Under the pieces are notes generated by a model. It was given only the letters and a program-made list of their open reading frames with translations. It searched no databases and was not told where the DNA came from. The position numbers and the translations under genes are program-made. A stretch of DNA of 64,000 nucleotides from Streptomyces neyagawaensis (lineage in GTDB: Bacteria > Actinomycetota > Actinomycetes > Streptomycetales > Streptomycetaceae), in the NCBI RefSeq assembly GCF_023516595.1, contig NZ_JAMGBG010000092.1:1-64000 (forward strand), in the 5' to 3' direction. This document shows, piece after piece, positions 7,732-15,264 of the stretch (its first letter is position 1; each line of letters opens with the position of its first letter).

Positions 7732-8424
7732 TCAGCGCTTGGCGACGAACACGTGCGAGGCGACCTCCGCCGCGAGCTCGGCGGCCTCGCCGCCGCTGCC
7801 CACGAGCACCCCGCCGGCCGCCTCCGTCACACTCACCACGGAGCCGGGCTGCACGCCCGCGCGCCGCAGCGTGTACATCAGCTGCGCGTCCGTCTGGATG
7901 GGCTCGCCGATCCGGCGCACGACGACGGTCTTGCCCTCGTTGCCCGGGTCGAGGTCCGCGAGGGAGACCATGCCCTCGTCGAGGAACGGGTCCGCGCCGT
8001 CCTTCTCGCCCAGCTCCTCCAGGCCCGGGATGGGGTTGCCGTACGGCGACTCCGTGGGGTGGCGGAGCAGTTCGAGCACACGGCGCTCGACGGCCTCGCT
8101 CATCACGTGCTCCCAGCGGCAGGCCTCCGCGTGGACCTGCTCCCACTCCAGGCCGATCACGTCGACGAGCAGGCACTCCGCGAGGCGGTGCTTGCGCATC
8201 ACGCGCGTCGCGAGGCGGCGGCCCTCCTCGGTGAGCTCCAGATGCCGGTCCGCGGCCACGGAGACCAGGCCGTCGCGCTCCATGCGCGCGACCGTCTGGC
8301 TGACCGTCGGGCCGCTCTGATCGAGGCGCTCGGCGATCCGGGCACGCATGGGGACCACACCTTCCTCTTCGAGTTCGAGGATGGTGCGGAGATACATCTC
8401 CGTCGTGTCGATCAGTCCGGACAT
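7732..8424 (-). CDS. desR: DtxR/IdeR-family iron-dependent repressor (DesR/DmdR1 type)
   Basis: A 230-residue cytoplasmic metalloregulator. The N-terminal winged helix (MSGLIDTTEMYLRTILELEE, recognition helix region QSGPTVSQTVARMERDGL) is followed by the dimerisation and metal-binding domain with conserved Cys/His/Glu ligands (MRKHRLAECLL, EACRWEHVMSEAVE). A C-terminal SH3-like domain ends at FVAKR. With Fe2+ such proteins repress siderophore genes by binding 19-bp iron boxes. The length and the order of all three domains match the Streptomyces regulator called DesR or DmdR1. The ATG at 8424 starts at the conserved MSGLIDTTEMY. It is divergent from the SIS gene at 8710; the 285 bp between carry tandem repeats and a DasR-like box. 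The opposite strand is open over most of the gene (see findings). Confidence 0.95.
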   Translation of the reverse strand: MSGLIDTTEMYLRTILELEEEGVVPMRARIAERLDQSGPTVSQTVARMERDGLVSVAADRHLELTEEGRRLATRVMRKHRLAECLLVDVIGLEWEQVHAEACRWEHVMSEAVERRVLELLRHPTESPYGNPIPGLEELGEKDGADPFLDEGMVSLADLDPGNEGKTVVVRRIGEPIQTDAQLMYTLRRAGVQPGSVVSVTEAAGGVLVGSGGEAAELAAEVASHVFVAKR

Positions 8425-8598
8425 ACGTGCCCCTCGATGAGATTCAGCGGCTTCGCTGCGCTGGCCCTGGACTCAATTCTTACGCATCCCACTGACAACC
8501 GGGCCGTCGCTGCCGTTTTCCCAGGGTGCCCTCCAAGGATGCCCTCCGAGGACCCGGGGTGGGCGCCGTCCCGGCACCCTTCTCCGCGCGCTTCTCCC

Positions 8599-8652
8599 CG
8601 ACCGCCGTATTGGCACCGACCGTCGTATCGACACCGACCGCCGTATTGACAC
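8599..8652. repeat. Three tandem 18-bp repeats
   Basis: Units at 8599-8616, 8617-8634 and 8635-8652 follow the pattern CGACCGYCGTATYGRCAC. They lie in the divergent desR/SIS gap, ending 4 bp before the DasR-like box, so they may be regulator sites for either gene. Confidence 0.7.
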
Positions 8653-8655
8653 CCC

Positions 8656-8671
8656 ACTGGTCCAGACCTCT
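8656..8671 (+). promoter_or_regulatory. DasR-responsive / chitinase-type operator
   Basis: ACTGGTCCAGACCTCT matches the DasR consensus ACTGGTCTAGACCACT at 14 of 16 positions, and contains exactly the TGGTCCAGACCT repeat of Streptomyces chitinase promoters. It ends 38 bp before the ATG of the SIS gene, so control of that gene by amino-sugar signals is likely. Confidence 0.65.
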
Positions 8672-8709
8672 AACGTGATCGCAGGTCGGACGGACGGAGG
8701 GGTGCGGGC

Positions 8710-9468
8710 ATGGCGGACGGCACTGCGGCGGCACGGCGTTTCCTGGACGCGGCGATCGGGCTGGTGGAGCGCGTACGGGACGAGGAGGCCGACAGCGTCG
8801 CCGCCGCCGGGAAACTCGTCGCGGACACGGTCGTCGACGGCGGCCGCCTCTTCGCGTTCGGCGCCGGTCACTCCTCCCTCGCCGCCCAGGACCTCGTCTA
8901 CCGGGCCGGCGGCCTCGCCCTGATGAACCTGCTGGCCGTGCCCGGCGCCGTCGGCGTCGACGTGATGCCCGCGACGCTGGGCTCCGCGCTGGAGCGGGTC
9001 GACGGACTGGCGACGGCCGTGCTCGACAGCAGCCCCCTGCGCGCCGGCGACCTCCTGATCGTCATCTCCCTGTCGGGGCGCAACGCCCTGCCCGTCGAGA
9101 TGGCACTCCACGCCCGCGAACTCGGCGTGAAGGTCATCGGCGTCACCTCCGTCGCGTACGCCACCGCGACGACTTCACGCCACTCCTCGGGCACCTTCCT
9201 CAAGGATCACTGCGACCTCGTCCTCGACTCCAAGATCGGCGTCGGGGACGCCGAACTCACCCACGACGCCGTGCCCGCCCCCTTCGCCCCGGCCTCCACC
9301 GTCGTCACCTCCGCGCTCCTCCAGGCAGTCATGGCCACCGCCGCCGCCGACCTCGCCGACCGGGGCGTCCAGCCCCCGCTGCTGCGGTCCGGGAACGTCG
9401 ACGGCGGCCTCGACTGGAACGACCATGTCTTCCGGGAGTACGGCGACCGCATCTTCTACCTGCGCTGA
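8710..9468 (+). CDS. SIS-domain sugar-phosphate-binding protein
   Basis: A 252-residue single SIS-domain protein (phosphosugar isomerase/etherase fold). Visible features are the Ser-rich phosphosugar loop FGAGHSSLAAQD (about residues 49-60), a second loop ISLSGRNALPVEM (about 119-131) and a C-terminal segment SGNVDGGLDWN. Related proteins are MurNAc-6-phosphate etherases and N-acetylglucosamine-6-phosphate-handling SIS proteins, but the exact reaction is not clear. The ATG at 8710 has a GGAGGGG ribosome site. The DasR/chitin-type box just upstream supports a role in N-acetylglucosamine or wall-sugar metabolism. It is divergent from the iron repressor, an order seen in other Streptomyces chromosomes. 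Confidence 0.85.
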   Translation: MADGTAAARRFLDAAIGLVERVRDEEADSVAAAGKLVADTVVDGGRLFAFGAGHSSLAAQDLVYRAGGLALMNLLAVPGAVGVDVMPATLGSALERVDGLATAVLDSSPLRAGDLLIVISLSGRNALPVEMALHARELGVKVIGVTSVAYATATTSRHSSGTFLKDHCDLVLDSKIGVGDAELTHDAVPAPFAPASTVVTSALLQAVMATAAADLADRGVQPPLLRSGNVDGGLDWNDHVFREYGDRIFYLR

Positions 9469-9701
9469 CACCGCCCGTCGCCTGCGCCGGTACCACCCCC
9501 GCCCGGCGCCCCCGACGCGCCCTTCGGGTGTGTAGGGCGGTGGTGCGTGGGAACGGTGAGAAGGAAATCCGGCGTACAACGATTTCGTCCAAATCTTGCG
9601 TGAACCAGATGTGGGCTGGGTCACGTTCGAGTTGAATGATGACGAGTGAGCGAACCGACGCGCCGTACGTGCGGACGCAACGCAGCCTGCAGGGGGTTCA
9701 G

Positions 9702-11231
9702 GTGAGTGCTTCCCGGCGTAAAGGGGCCACCGACGCACTGGGGCCCGACGAGCCCGAAAAGAACGGTCCGGGCACCGGCCGCAACGGCCGGGGCAACCGC
9801 GACGGCCGGATCGACGACACCGATCAGAGCGTGCACAGCGACAACGGCGAAGACACCGACGCCGCAGACGACATCGACACGGAGGACGCCGTGGACTCCG
9901 TGGATCCCGGTGGCGCGGATCTCCTCGCCGCCCTCCTCGACGGCATGGACGCGGCCCTGTGCGCCTTCGACGCCGACGGGGTCGTCACGCACTGGAACCG
10001 CGAGGCGGAGCGCATCCTCGGCTGGAGCGCCGAGGAAGCCGTCGGACGGCGCGGCTTCGCCGGCTGGGCCGTACGGACCGCCGACGCGGAGGAGGTCGAG
10101 ACGCGGCTGATGGCCGCCATGCACGCCTCCGGGCGGCAGGTCCACGAGTTCGCCCTCGTCACCAAGGACGGCGGACGGGTCCTCGTGCGCACCCAGTCCG
10201 CCGCGGTGCGCGGCCCCGACGGCAAACCCGCCGGCCTGTACTGCGCCTTCAGCGAGGTCCACGCCCAGATCGACCTGGAGCGGTCCATCGCGCTCAGCGA
10301 GGCCCTCTTCGACGACGCCTCGTGGGGAGTCGTCCTCGTCGACGTCGATCTGCGGGCCGCCGTCGTCAACGCGCACGCCGCCCGCTCCCTCGGCGTGGGC
10401 CGCACCGCCGTCCTCGGGCGCCCCCTCGGTGAGCTCCTCACCCAGGGCGTCGAGGAACTGGAGAGCGCCCTCACCCACGTCCTCGCCGAGGGCGCCCCGC
10501 CCGCGCCCGCCGAGATCTGGGTCGGCGTGCGAACCCCCGCCGGAGAGAAACGTCGCTGCTGGCGCAGCGGCTTCCTCCGTCTCGCCTCACCGCTCGCCGA
10601 GGAACCCGTCCCCCTCGGTGTCGGCTGGCTCTTCCAGGACATCACCGAGGCCAAGCAGAGCGAACAGGAGGCCGCCCTCCTCCGTTTCCGCGTCAACCAG
10701 CTGCACCGGGCGGCACGCGCCGCCGCCGAGTGCGAGGACCCCGGCGAGGCCGCCACCGTGCACCTCGACTTCGCCCTCGCCGGCTTCGCCGACCACGCCC
10801 TCATCGACCGGGTCGCGGGCACCCCGCCGGCCGACGACGGGCCCGTACGGCTCGTGCGGGCCGCCGCCACGCCCTCCGGCGCGCCCGGCCCCAGCAACCT
10901 CGCCGGCCACGCCGGCATCCCCGTCCGTTACGGCCAGGGCCACCCCGCCCTGCAATGCGTGGAACGGGCCGGGTCGGTACGCGCCAGCGCCGGGTCCGCC
11001 GCCCCGGAGGCCGCCCGCGAGTGGGCCACCGCCCGCCAGTGGCCGCCGGAGACGGTCCACGCCCTCTGCGCGGTGCTGCGCAGCCGGGGCCGCACCCTCG
11101 GCGTCGTCACCTTCCTCCGGAACGCCGGCCGCACCCCGTTCGAACGCACCGACTCCCTCTACGCGGAGGACGTCGCCGTACGCATCGCGGCGGCCCTGGA
11201 TCTGGAGACGCTGGGGAAGGCGGCCCAGTAG
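9702..11231 (+). CDS. PAS/GAF-domain signalling protein without output domain
   Basis: About 509 residues. After a charged, low-complexity N-terminus of some 60 residues comes a PAS domain (LLAALLDGMDAALCAFDADG through LYCAFSEV), a second PAS-like module ending GVGWLFQDITEAKQSEQE, a short helix, and a GAF-like domain running to the C-terminus (VRIAAALDLETLG). No kinase, phosphatase, GGDEF or HTH domain follows, so it is a sensor or adaptor whose partner is unknown. An ATG at 9636 is also in frame, but the GTG at 9702 has an AGGGGG site 5 nt upstream and is chosen. An AT-richer stretch before it (9550-9630) probably holds the promoter. Many Streptomyces carry the same protein beside the SIS gene. 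Confidence 0.75.
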   Translation: MSASRRKGATDALGPDEPEKNGPGTGRNGRGNRDGRIDDTDQSVHSDNGEDTDAADDIDTEDAVDSVDPGGADLLAALLDGMDAALCAFDADGVVTHWNREAERILGWSAEEAVGRRGFAGWAVRTADAEEVETRLMAAMHASGRQVHEFALVTKDGGRVLVRTQSAAVRGPDGKPAGLYCAFSEVHAQIDLERSIALSEALFDDASWGVVLVDVDLRAAVVNAHAARSLGVGRTAVLGRPLGELLTQGVEELESALTHVLAEGAPPAPAEIWVGVRTPAGEKRRCWRSGFLRLASPLAEEPVPLGVGWLFQDITEAKQSEQEAALLRFRVNQLHRAARAAAECEDPGEAATVHLDFALAGFADHALIDRVAGTPPADDGPVRLVRAAATPSGAPGPSNLAGHAGIPVRYGQGHPALQCVERAGSVRASAGSAAPEAAREWATARQWPPETVHALCAVLRSRGRTLGVVTFLRNAGRTPFERTDSLYAEDVAVRIAAALDLETLGKAAQ

Positions 11232-11507
11232 GCGGCCCAGTTGGTCGGCTCGCGCGCGGAGGAGTCGGCGCGAGCGTGAACGGCTGCGTCAGGCCGCCGC
11301 GCACGGCGGCGCGCATGGCGAGGCCGCGCCCCGGCGATGTGAGCGCCTGGGCCACGCGTGCGTGGCTGTCGGCAGGAGCGCGGTCGGTGTCCCCACGTGC
11401 AGGGCCTGCGGTCCGAGGCGGCGGTCCGAAGCGAGGAGCGGAACGGGGTGCCCCGGGTCGCCGGAAAAGGATCGCGTGGGTGTGGTGGGCGGGCGGAGAA
11501 TCGGGGG

Positions 11508-12170
11508 ATGGCGATCATTCACCGGACCACGCTCACGCCCACCAAGCTCGAACTGCTCACCGCCTGGCTGCCGGGCCGCCCCTGGTACCGGGGCGGTGCG
11601 GGCGAGCCGCGGTTGGCCAGGGCCGGAGGGTTCCGGCTCGACGATCCGGAGGGCGAGGTCGGCATCGAGTTCATGGTGGCCACCGACACCGCCGGCCCCG
11701 AACCCGTCCACTACCTGGTGCCCCTCACCTACCGCGGCGCTCCCCTCGACGGCGCCGAGCACGCCCTGATCGGCACCACCGAGCACGGCGTGCTCGGCAC
11801 ACGCTGGGTCTACGACGGCTGCCACGACCCCGTACTCGTCACAGAACTCCTCGCCCTGTTCGGGGGCCGCGCCCAGGCCCAGGCCCAGAGCCTCACCGAC
11901 ACCCCGGACCACGAGATCGTCCGCTCCTACACGGGCTCCGCGCCGCTGCCCCCGGCCCCCACCGGCGAGGCACCCTCCGCCGAGGACGACAAGGACGCCA
12001 CCGGCATCGCCGTCGCGCCGGGCCTCACCCTCCGTCTGAACCGGCTCCTGCGGCCCGCCCCGGACGCCGCTGCCGGCCGTCCCGAGGACGCCCTGGGGCA
12101 TGTCTCCGGCCACTGGGACCAGCAGGACGGCACCCGCGCCCGCGCTGTCTTCGCCGTCCTGCACGACTGA
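11508..12170 (+). CDS. Maltokinase N-terminal cap-like domain protein
   Basis: A 220-residue protein resembling the N-terminal cap domain of actinobacterial maltokinases (MAIIHRTTLTPTKLELLTAW, then RPWYRGG and a YLVPLTYRG segment). The kinase domain itself is missing, so it is a stand-alone cap-type protein, often annotated as a 1,4-alpha-glucan branching protein without proof. A hinge rich in Pro, Ala and Asp (about residues 145-165) splits it into two halves. The ATG at 11508 follows GGAGAATCGGGGG. The 276 bp upstream contain no gene. It converges on the GH5 gene, and a bidirectional hairpin lies between the two. Confidence 0.75.
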   Translation: MAIIHRTTLTPTKLELLTAWLPGRPWYRGGAGEPRLARAGGFRLDDPEGEVGIEFMVATDTAGPEPVHYLVPLTYRGAPLDGAEHALIGTTEHGVLGTRWVYDGCHDPVLVTELLALFGGRAQAQAQSLTDTPDHEIVRSYTGSAPLPPAPTGEAPSAEDDKDATGIAVAPGLTLRLNRLLRPAPDAAAGRPEDALGHVSGHWDQQDGTRARAVFAVLHD

Positions 12171-12206
12171 CGCGGGCGCGTCACGGGTCAGCGTCGGTGT
12201 CGCGCT

Positions 12207-12234
12207 GTGGGCCCGCTGCTCGCGGCGGGCCCAC
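12207..12234. terminator. Bidirectional terminator hairpin
   Basis: A 10-bp perfect stem (arm GTGGGCCCGC) with an 8-nt loop in the 73-bp gap between two convergent genes, well placed to end both transcripts. Confidence 0.75.
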
Positions 12235-12243
12235 GGTTCGTGG

Positions 12244-13287
12244 TCATCGCTTCCACGCCCAGTGCAGACGGTCCAGTCCGCTCTGGTTGTTCACCTTCAG
12301 GCTGAGGCGGGTGCCCGTGCCCTGGAGGGTGGTCAGGGAGTACGTGTCGCCGTTGCGCAGGCCCGGCCAGTAGACCGAACCCAGGCCCAGCTCCCGGATG
12401 GTGTCGGTGGCGGCCCGGATGTACGCGACCTCGTTGGAGCCGCCCACCGGGCCGTTGTAGTCGAGGCCGGTCGTCATGGAGGCGCCGAACTCGTCGAGGA
12501 TCGTGCGCGAGGCGCACGTGCCGATGCGCTCCTTGAAGTCGGCCTTCCACTGGTCGACGCTCGTCCAGTCGGTGTGCCAGAAGCCGTAGTTGTGCAGCGC
12601 GATACGGGTGCCGTTCAGCCTGCTGTCGGCGCACACCGGCTTGACGTCCTCGCTGTACTTGACGCCGCCGATGAGGATCCGGTCGCGCGGCACGAAGCGG
12701 TGCGTCCTGACCCAGCGGGCGGCGACATCGCGCCATTCCTGCGAGGTGTAGCCGAACGGCTCGTTCATCGGCTCGAAGTACACCTTGGCGTTGCCCGCGT
12801 ACGACGACGTGATCCGTGCCCACATACGGTCCCAGGCGGCCTGGTCGTCGATCTTGCCGTCCTTGGCGGTGTCGGCCTCCCAGTAGCCGAGGATGACCTT
12901 GAAGCCCTTGGCGGTGGCGGCGTCGATCGCACCCCGGTACGACTTCCAGAACGGGCCGTTCACGGAGGTCGGGTTGACCGGGAGGCGGACGGTGTTGGCG
13001 CCGAGCTTCGCGAACCCGCCGATGATCGCCGTGGACTTGGCGTAGGTGATGGCGTAGCTGTCGGACGTGGACAGGCCCGAGGGGACCACCGCGTCGTCGG
13101 CGTAGTTGTCACGCGGGTCCGCCCAGTTGACGCCCTTGAAGGCGCTCACCGGGAGGACGGCCTTGCCGGTGGAGGAGTCGGCCGCGGAAGCGGCGGACGC
13201 CGGGGCGGCGAGGGCCCCGCCGAACACCGTGGCGCCGGCCAACAGCGCCCCCAGACAAGCGGTCCCCCGATGGTTCTTTCGTGACAC
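12244..13287 (-). CDS. Secreted GH5 family glycoside hydrolase (cellulase-like)
   Basis: A 347-residue secreted enzyme. The first about 33 residues are a signal peptide (basic start VSRKNHRG, hydrophobic core, APASAASA cleavage region). The body is a GH5 (beta/alpha)8 barrel with acid/base Glu176 in YFEPMNEPFG and nucleophile Glu266 in TILDEFGAS. There is no carbohydrate-binding module; the last about 60 residues are part of the fold (YWPGLRNGDTYSL). The reaction is retaining cleavage of beta-1,4- or beta-1,3-linked glucan or mannan; the substrate cannot be read from sequence. The GTG at 13287 with an AAAGGGA site fits the signal peptide better than the longer open frame to 13374. Unlike the cellulase at 57040 it has no CebR box, but a different inverted repeat sits in its promoter. 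Confidence 0.85.
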   Translation of the reverse strand: MSRKNHRGTACLGALLAGATVFGGALAAPASAASAADSSTGKAVLPVSAFKGVNWADPRDNYADDAVVPSGLSTSDSYAITYAKSTAIIGGFAKLGANTVRLPVNPTSVNGPFWKSYRGAIDAATAKGFKVILGYWEADTAKDGKIDDQAAWDRMWARITSSYAGNAKVYFEPMNEPFGYTSQEWRDVAARWVRTHRFVPRDRILIGGVKYSEDVKPVCADSRLNGTRIALHNYGFWHTDWTSVDQWKADFKERIGTCASRTILDEFGASMTTGLDYNGPVGGSNEVAYIRAATDTIRELGLGSVYWPGLRNGDTYSLTTLQGTGTRLSLKVNNQSGLDRLHWAWKR

Positions 13288-13355
13288 GACATCCCTTTCT
13301 GGGCAGTTGCGTCCGCGAAACCTCGACAGCAGGTCGGCGGCTCTGTGGCTTCCGC

Positions 13356-13385
13356 AACGTAGAAGAGACCTCAAACAGAGGTCAA
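13356..13385 (-). promoter_or_regulatory. Promoter and operator of the GH5 gene
   Basis: On the minus strand TTGACC (13385-13380) and TACGTT (13361-13356) are -35 and -10 hexamers 18 bp apart. The spacer and -35 are covered by a perfect inverted repeat GACCTC-N5-GAGGTC (13367-13383), a likely repressor site. Distance to the GTG start is about 70 bp. Confidence 0.5.
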
Positions 13386-13764
13386 CACATCAGCACACCA
13401 AATCTCATCAACAAACGAGGTGCGCCTTCCCCGCAGCTATCCCCAACAGGAGGCCCCCCACATCCCGGCACCCCCGGTTCACGCAACTGCGAGGCCAGGG
13501 ACGGTCGATCGGCGGACCGTCGACACCGAGAACGGTTCCGGCATCCCACACACCCCTGCCGCAAGACCGACGGACACTCTCCGGTATCACGCACAGCCCT
13601 CCCGGCCCGCGCGACCTAGTTCACGATCGCGATCAGGTCCGGACGGGCAGCATGACCGCGATCATGGGCCCCGTCGACCATGGTGAGAGGCGGGAAAATC
13701 TCTCGGAAAATCGCTTGAGCGCCTCCATCCGGCTGCCTAATGTTGTGCTCACTTCGGAGAGGAG

Positions 13765-13815
13765 GTGGTTCGGCAGATGTATGAATACCGGACGGAAGAG
13801 GTGGCTGCGGGCTAG
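13765..13815 (+). CDS. Possible leader-size peptide (16 codons)
   Basis: GTG at 13765 (or the in-frame ATG at 13777) to TAG at 13813 encodes VVRQMYEYRTEEVAAG. An excellent GAGAGGAGG ribosome site is directly upstream. It could be a regulatory leader or chance. An overlapping 57-codon frame from 13781 also exists but lacks its own ribosome site. Confidence 0.25.
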   Translation: MVRQMYEYRTEEVAAG

Positions 13816-13927
13816 TAGTCCGCTGTCGTACTCGGTTCGGCGCCGGACCCGTACGCCCATGGGCGTGCAGCCGGCCAATCCAACGCAGTCACCCGACCCG
13901 TGGGCTCGCCGGTACGTCCGGCCGGCT

Positions 13928-13947
13928 TTCTCTTCCTTCGGAAGAGA
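13928..13947. terminator. Hairpin in the large gap
   Basis: TTCTCTTCC pairs with GGAAGAGA around a TTCG-type loop. It would end a short transcript starting near 13750, or act as a structure in the leader of the 2OG oxygenase gene. Confidence 0.4.
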
Positions 13948-14195
13948 GACCTGAGCCCGCGGGTCGTCTGCGTTTGTGGGGGGCGGAGTATTCTGAGGGC
14001 ATGGTTCTGATGCTTGTTCGACGCCGGCACGTGGATTTCGTGCGCGTCACAAGCACGGGCTGTCGGCGTTCCGCCTGAGATCAGCCTCTTCGGTCTTTCC
14101 CGTTTCTGCTGTCCTGCCCTTACCCCTTGGCACCCGCGGCCCCGCCCCACCCTCGGCGCCGGCGCGGGCCCCCGTACACCCTGCGGACGTGTCTC

Positions 14196-15203
14196 ATGAT
14201 GTATCAGCAGCTTCCCATCATCGATGTCTCGGCGGCCGAGCGCGGGCCCGAGGCGCGCGGGCTGTTGCACGCGCAGTTGCACAGCGCGGCGCACGATGTG
14301 GGGTTCTTCCAGCTCGTCGGGCACGGGGTGGAGCAGGCGGAGATCGAGCGGCTCACCCGGGTCATGCGGGAGTTCTTCGCGTTGCCCGAGGGTGAGCGGC
14401 TCGCCATCGACAATGTGCGGTCGCCGCACTTCCGGGGCTACACGCGCACCGGGGACGAGCGGACCGGAGGCCGGCAGGACTGGCGGGACCAGCTGGACGT
14501 GGGCGCCGAGCGGCCGGCCCGGGTGCCGGCGGACGGGGAGCCCGCGTACTGGTGGTTGCAGGGGCCCAACCAGTGGCCGGAGTCGCTGCCCGAGCTGCGG
14601 GAGGTCGCGCTGGGGTGGATCGACCGGCTGAGCGGCGTCGCCGACCGGCTGCTGCGGGAGCTGCTGATGTCGATCGGCGCCCCGGCGGACTTCTACGCGC
14701 CGATCTTCGGGGAGAGGGCGCACCCGCATCTGAAGCTGGTGCGGTATCCGGGCAGCGCCGGGGACGGCGCCGACCAGGGGGTGGGCGCCCACAAGGACTA
14801 CGGGTTCCTGACCCTGCTGCTCCAGGACCAGGTGGGCGGGTTGCAGGTGGAGCGGGAGGACGGGCTGTTCCATGAGGTGCCGCCCATCCCGGGGGCCTTC
14901 GTGGTGAATCTCGGGGAGCTGCTGGAGGTGGCCACCCAGGGGTATCTGGTGGCGACCAACCACCGGGTGGTGAGCCCGCCGGGCGCGACCGAGCGGTTCT
15001 CGGTGCCGTTCTTCTACAACCCCCGGCTGGACGCGCGGATAGAGCCGCTGGTCTTCCCGTACGCCTCGGCCGCGCCCGGCGTGACCGACGATCCGGCGAA
15101 TCCGCTGTTCGCGGAGTACGGGTTCAACGAGCTGAAGGGGAAGCTGCGGGCGCATCCGCTGGTGGCGGAGCGGCATCACGCGGGGCTGCTCAGCCCCGCG
15201 TGA
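14196..15203 (+). CDS. 2-oxoglutarate/Fe(II) oxygenase, isopenicillin N synthase family
   Basis: A 335-residue cytoplasmic non-haem iron enzyme. The N-terminal DIOX_N region (LPIIDVS through FFQLVGHGV) is followed by the 2OG-Fe domain with the iron triad His199 and Asp201 (GAHKDYG) plus His256 (TNHRVVS), and the 2-oxoglutarate-binding Arg267 and Ser269 (ERFSV). It therefore probably hydroxylates or oxidises an unknown small molecule with O2 and 2-oxoglutarate. Two ATGs (14196, 14199) overlap; the ribosome site is weak (GGACG), and the conserved start is MMYQQLPIIDV. The same gene lies beside citA in other Streptomyces, which argues for a housekeeping rather than antibiotic-cluster role. Confidence 0.9.
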   Translation: MMYQQLPIIDVSAAERGPEARGLLHAQLHSAAHDVGFFQLVGHGVEQAEIERLTRVMREFFALPEGERLAIDNVRSPHFRGYTRTGDERTGGRQDWRDQLDVGAERPARVPADGEPAYWWLQGPNQWPESLPELREVALGWIDRLSGVADRLLRELLMSIGAPADFYAPIFGERAHPHLKLVRYPGSAGDGADQGVGAHKDYGFLTLLLQDQVGGLQVEREDGLFHEVPPIPGAFVVNLGELLEVATQGYLVATNHRVVSPPGATERFSVPFFYNPRLDARIEPLVFPYASAAPGVTDDPANPLFAEYGFNELKGKLRAHPLVAERHHAGLLSPA

Positions 15204-15210
15204 GTCCCGT

Positions 15211-15230
15211 GCCCGTCCCGTGTGACGGGC
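15211..15230. terminator. Hairpin between convergent oxygenase and citrate synthase genes
   Basis: GCCCGTC and GACGGGC make a 7-bp stem with a 6-nt loop in the 61-bp gap between the two stops. Confidence 0.5.
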
Positions 15231-15264
15231 CTCGCGGCGGTCCCGCGTCCCAGGGGCTGCCGCG

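Larger units (their letters stand above)
13288..14195. other. 908-bp gap, mostly without recognisable genes
   Basis: The left end holds the GH5 promoter and operator (13356-13385). The middle (13390-13740) shows nothing convincing. At 13750-13955 a strong ribosome site (GAGAGGAGG) is followed by a very short ORF and, 110 bp later, a hairpin (13928-13947). The rest (13960-14195) is the upstream region of the 2OG oxygenase. No family-level match is visible in any frame. Confidence 0.5.

Noticed and set aside
11232-11507. Small gene between the PAS protein and the maltokinase-cap protein
   Set aside because: All frames give Arg/Pro-rich products without ribosome sites.
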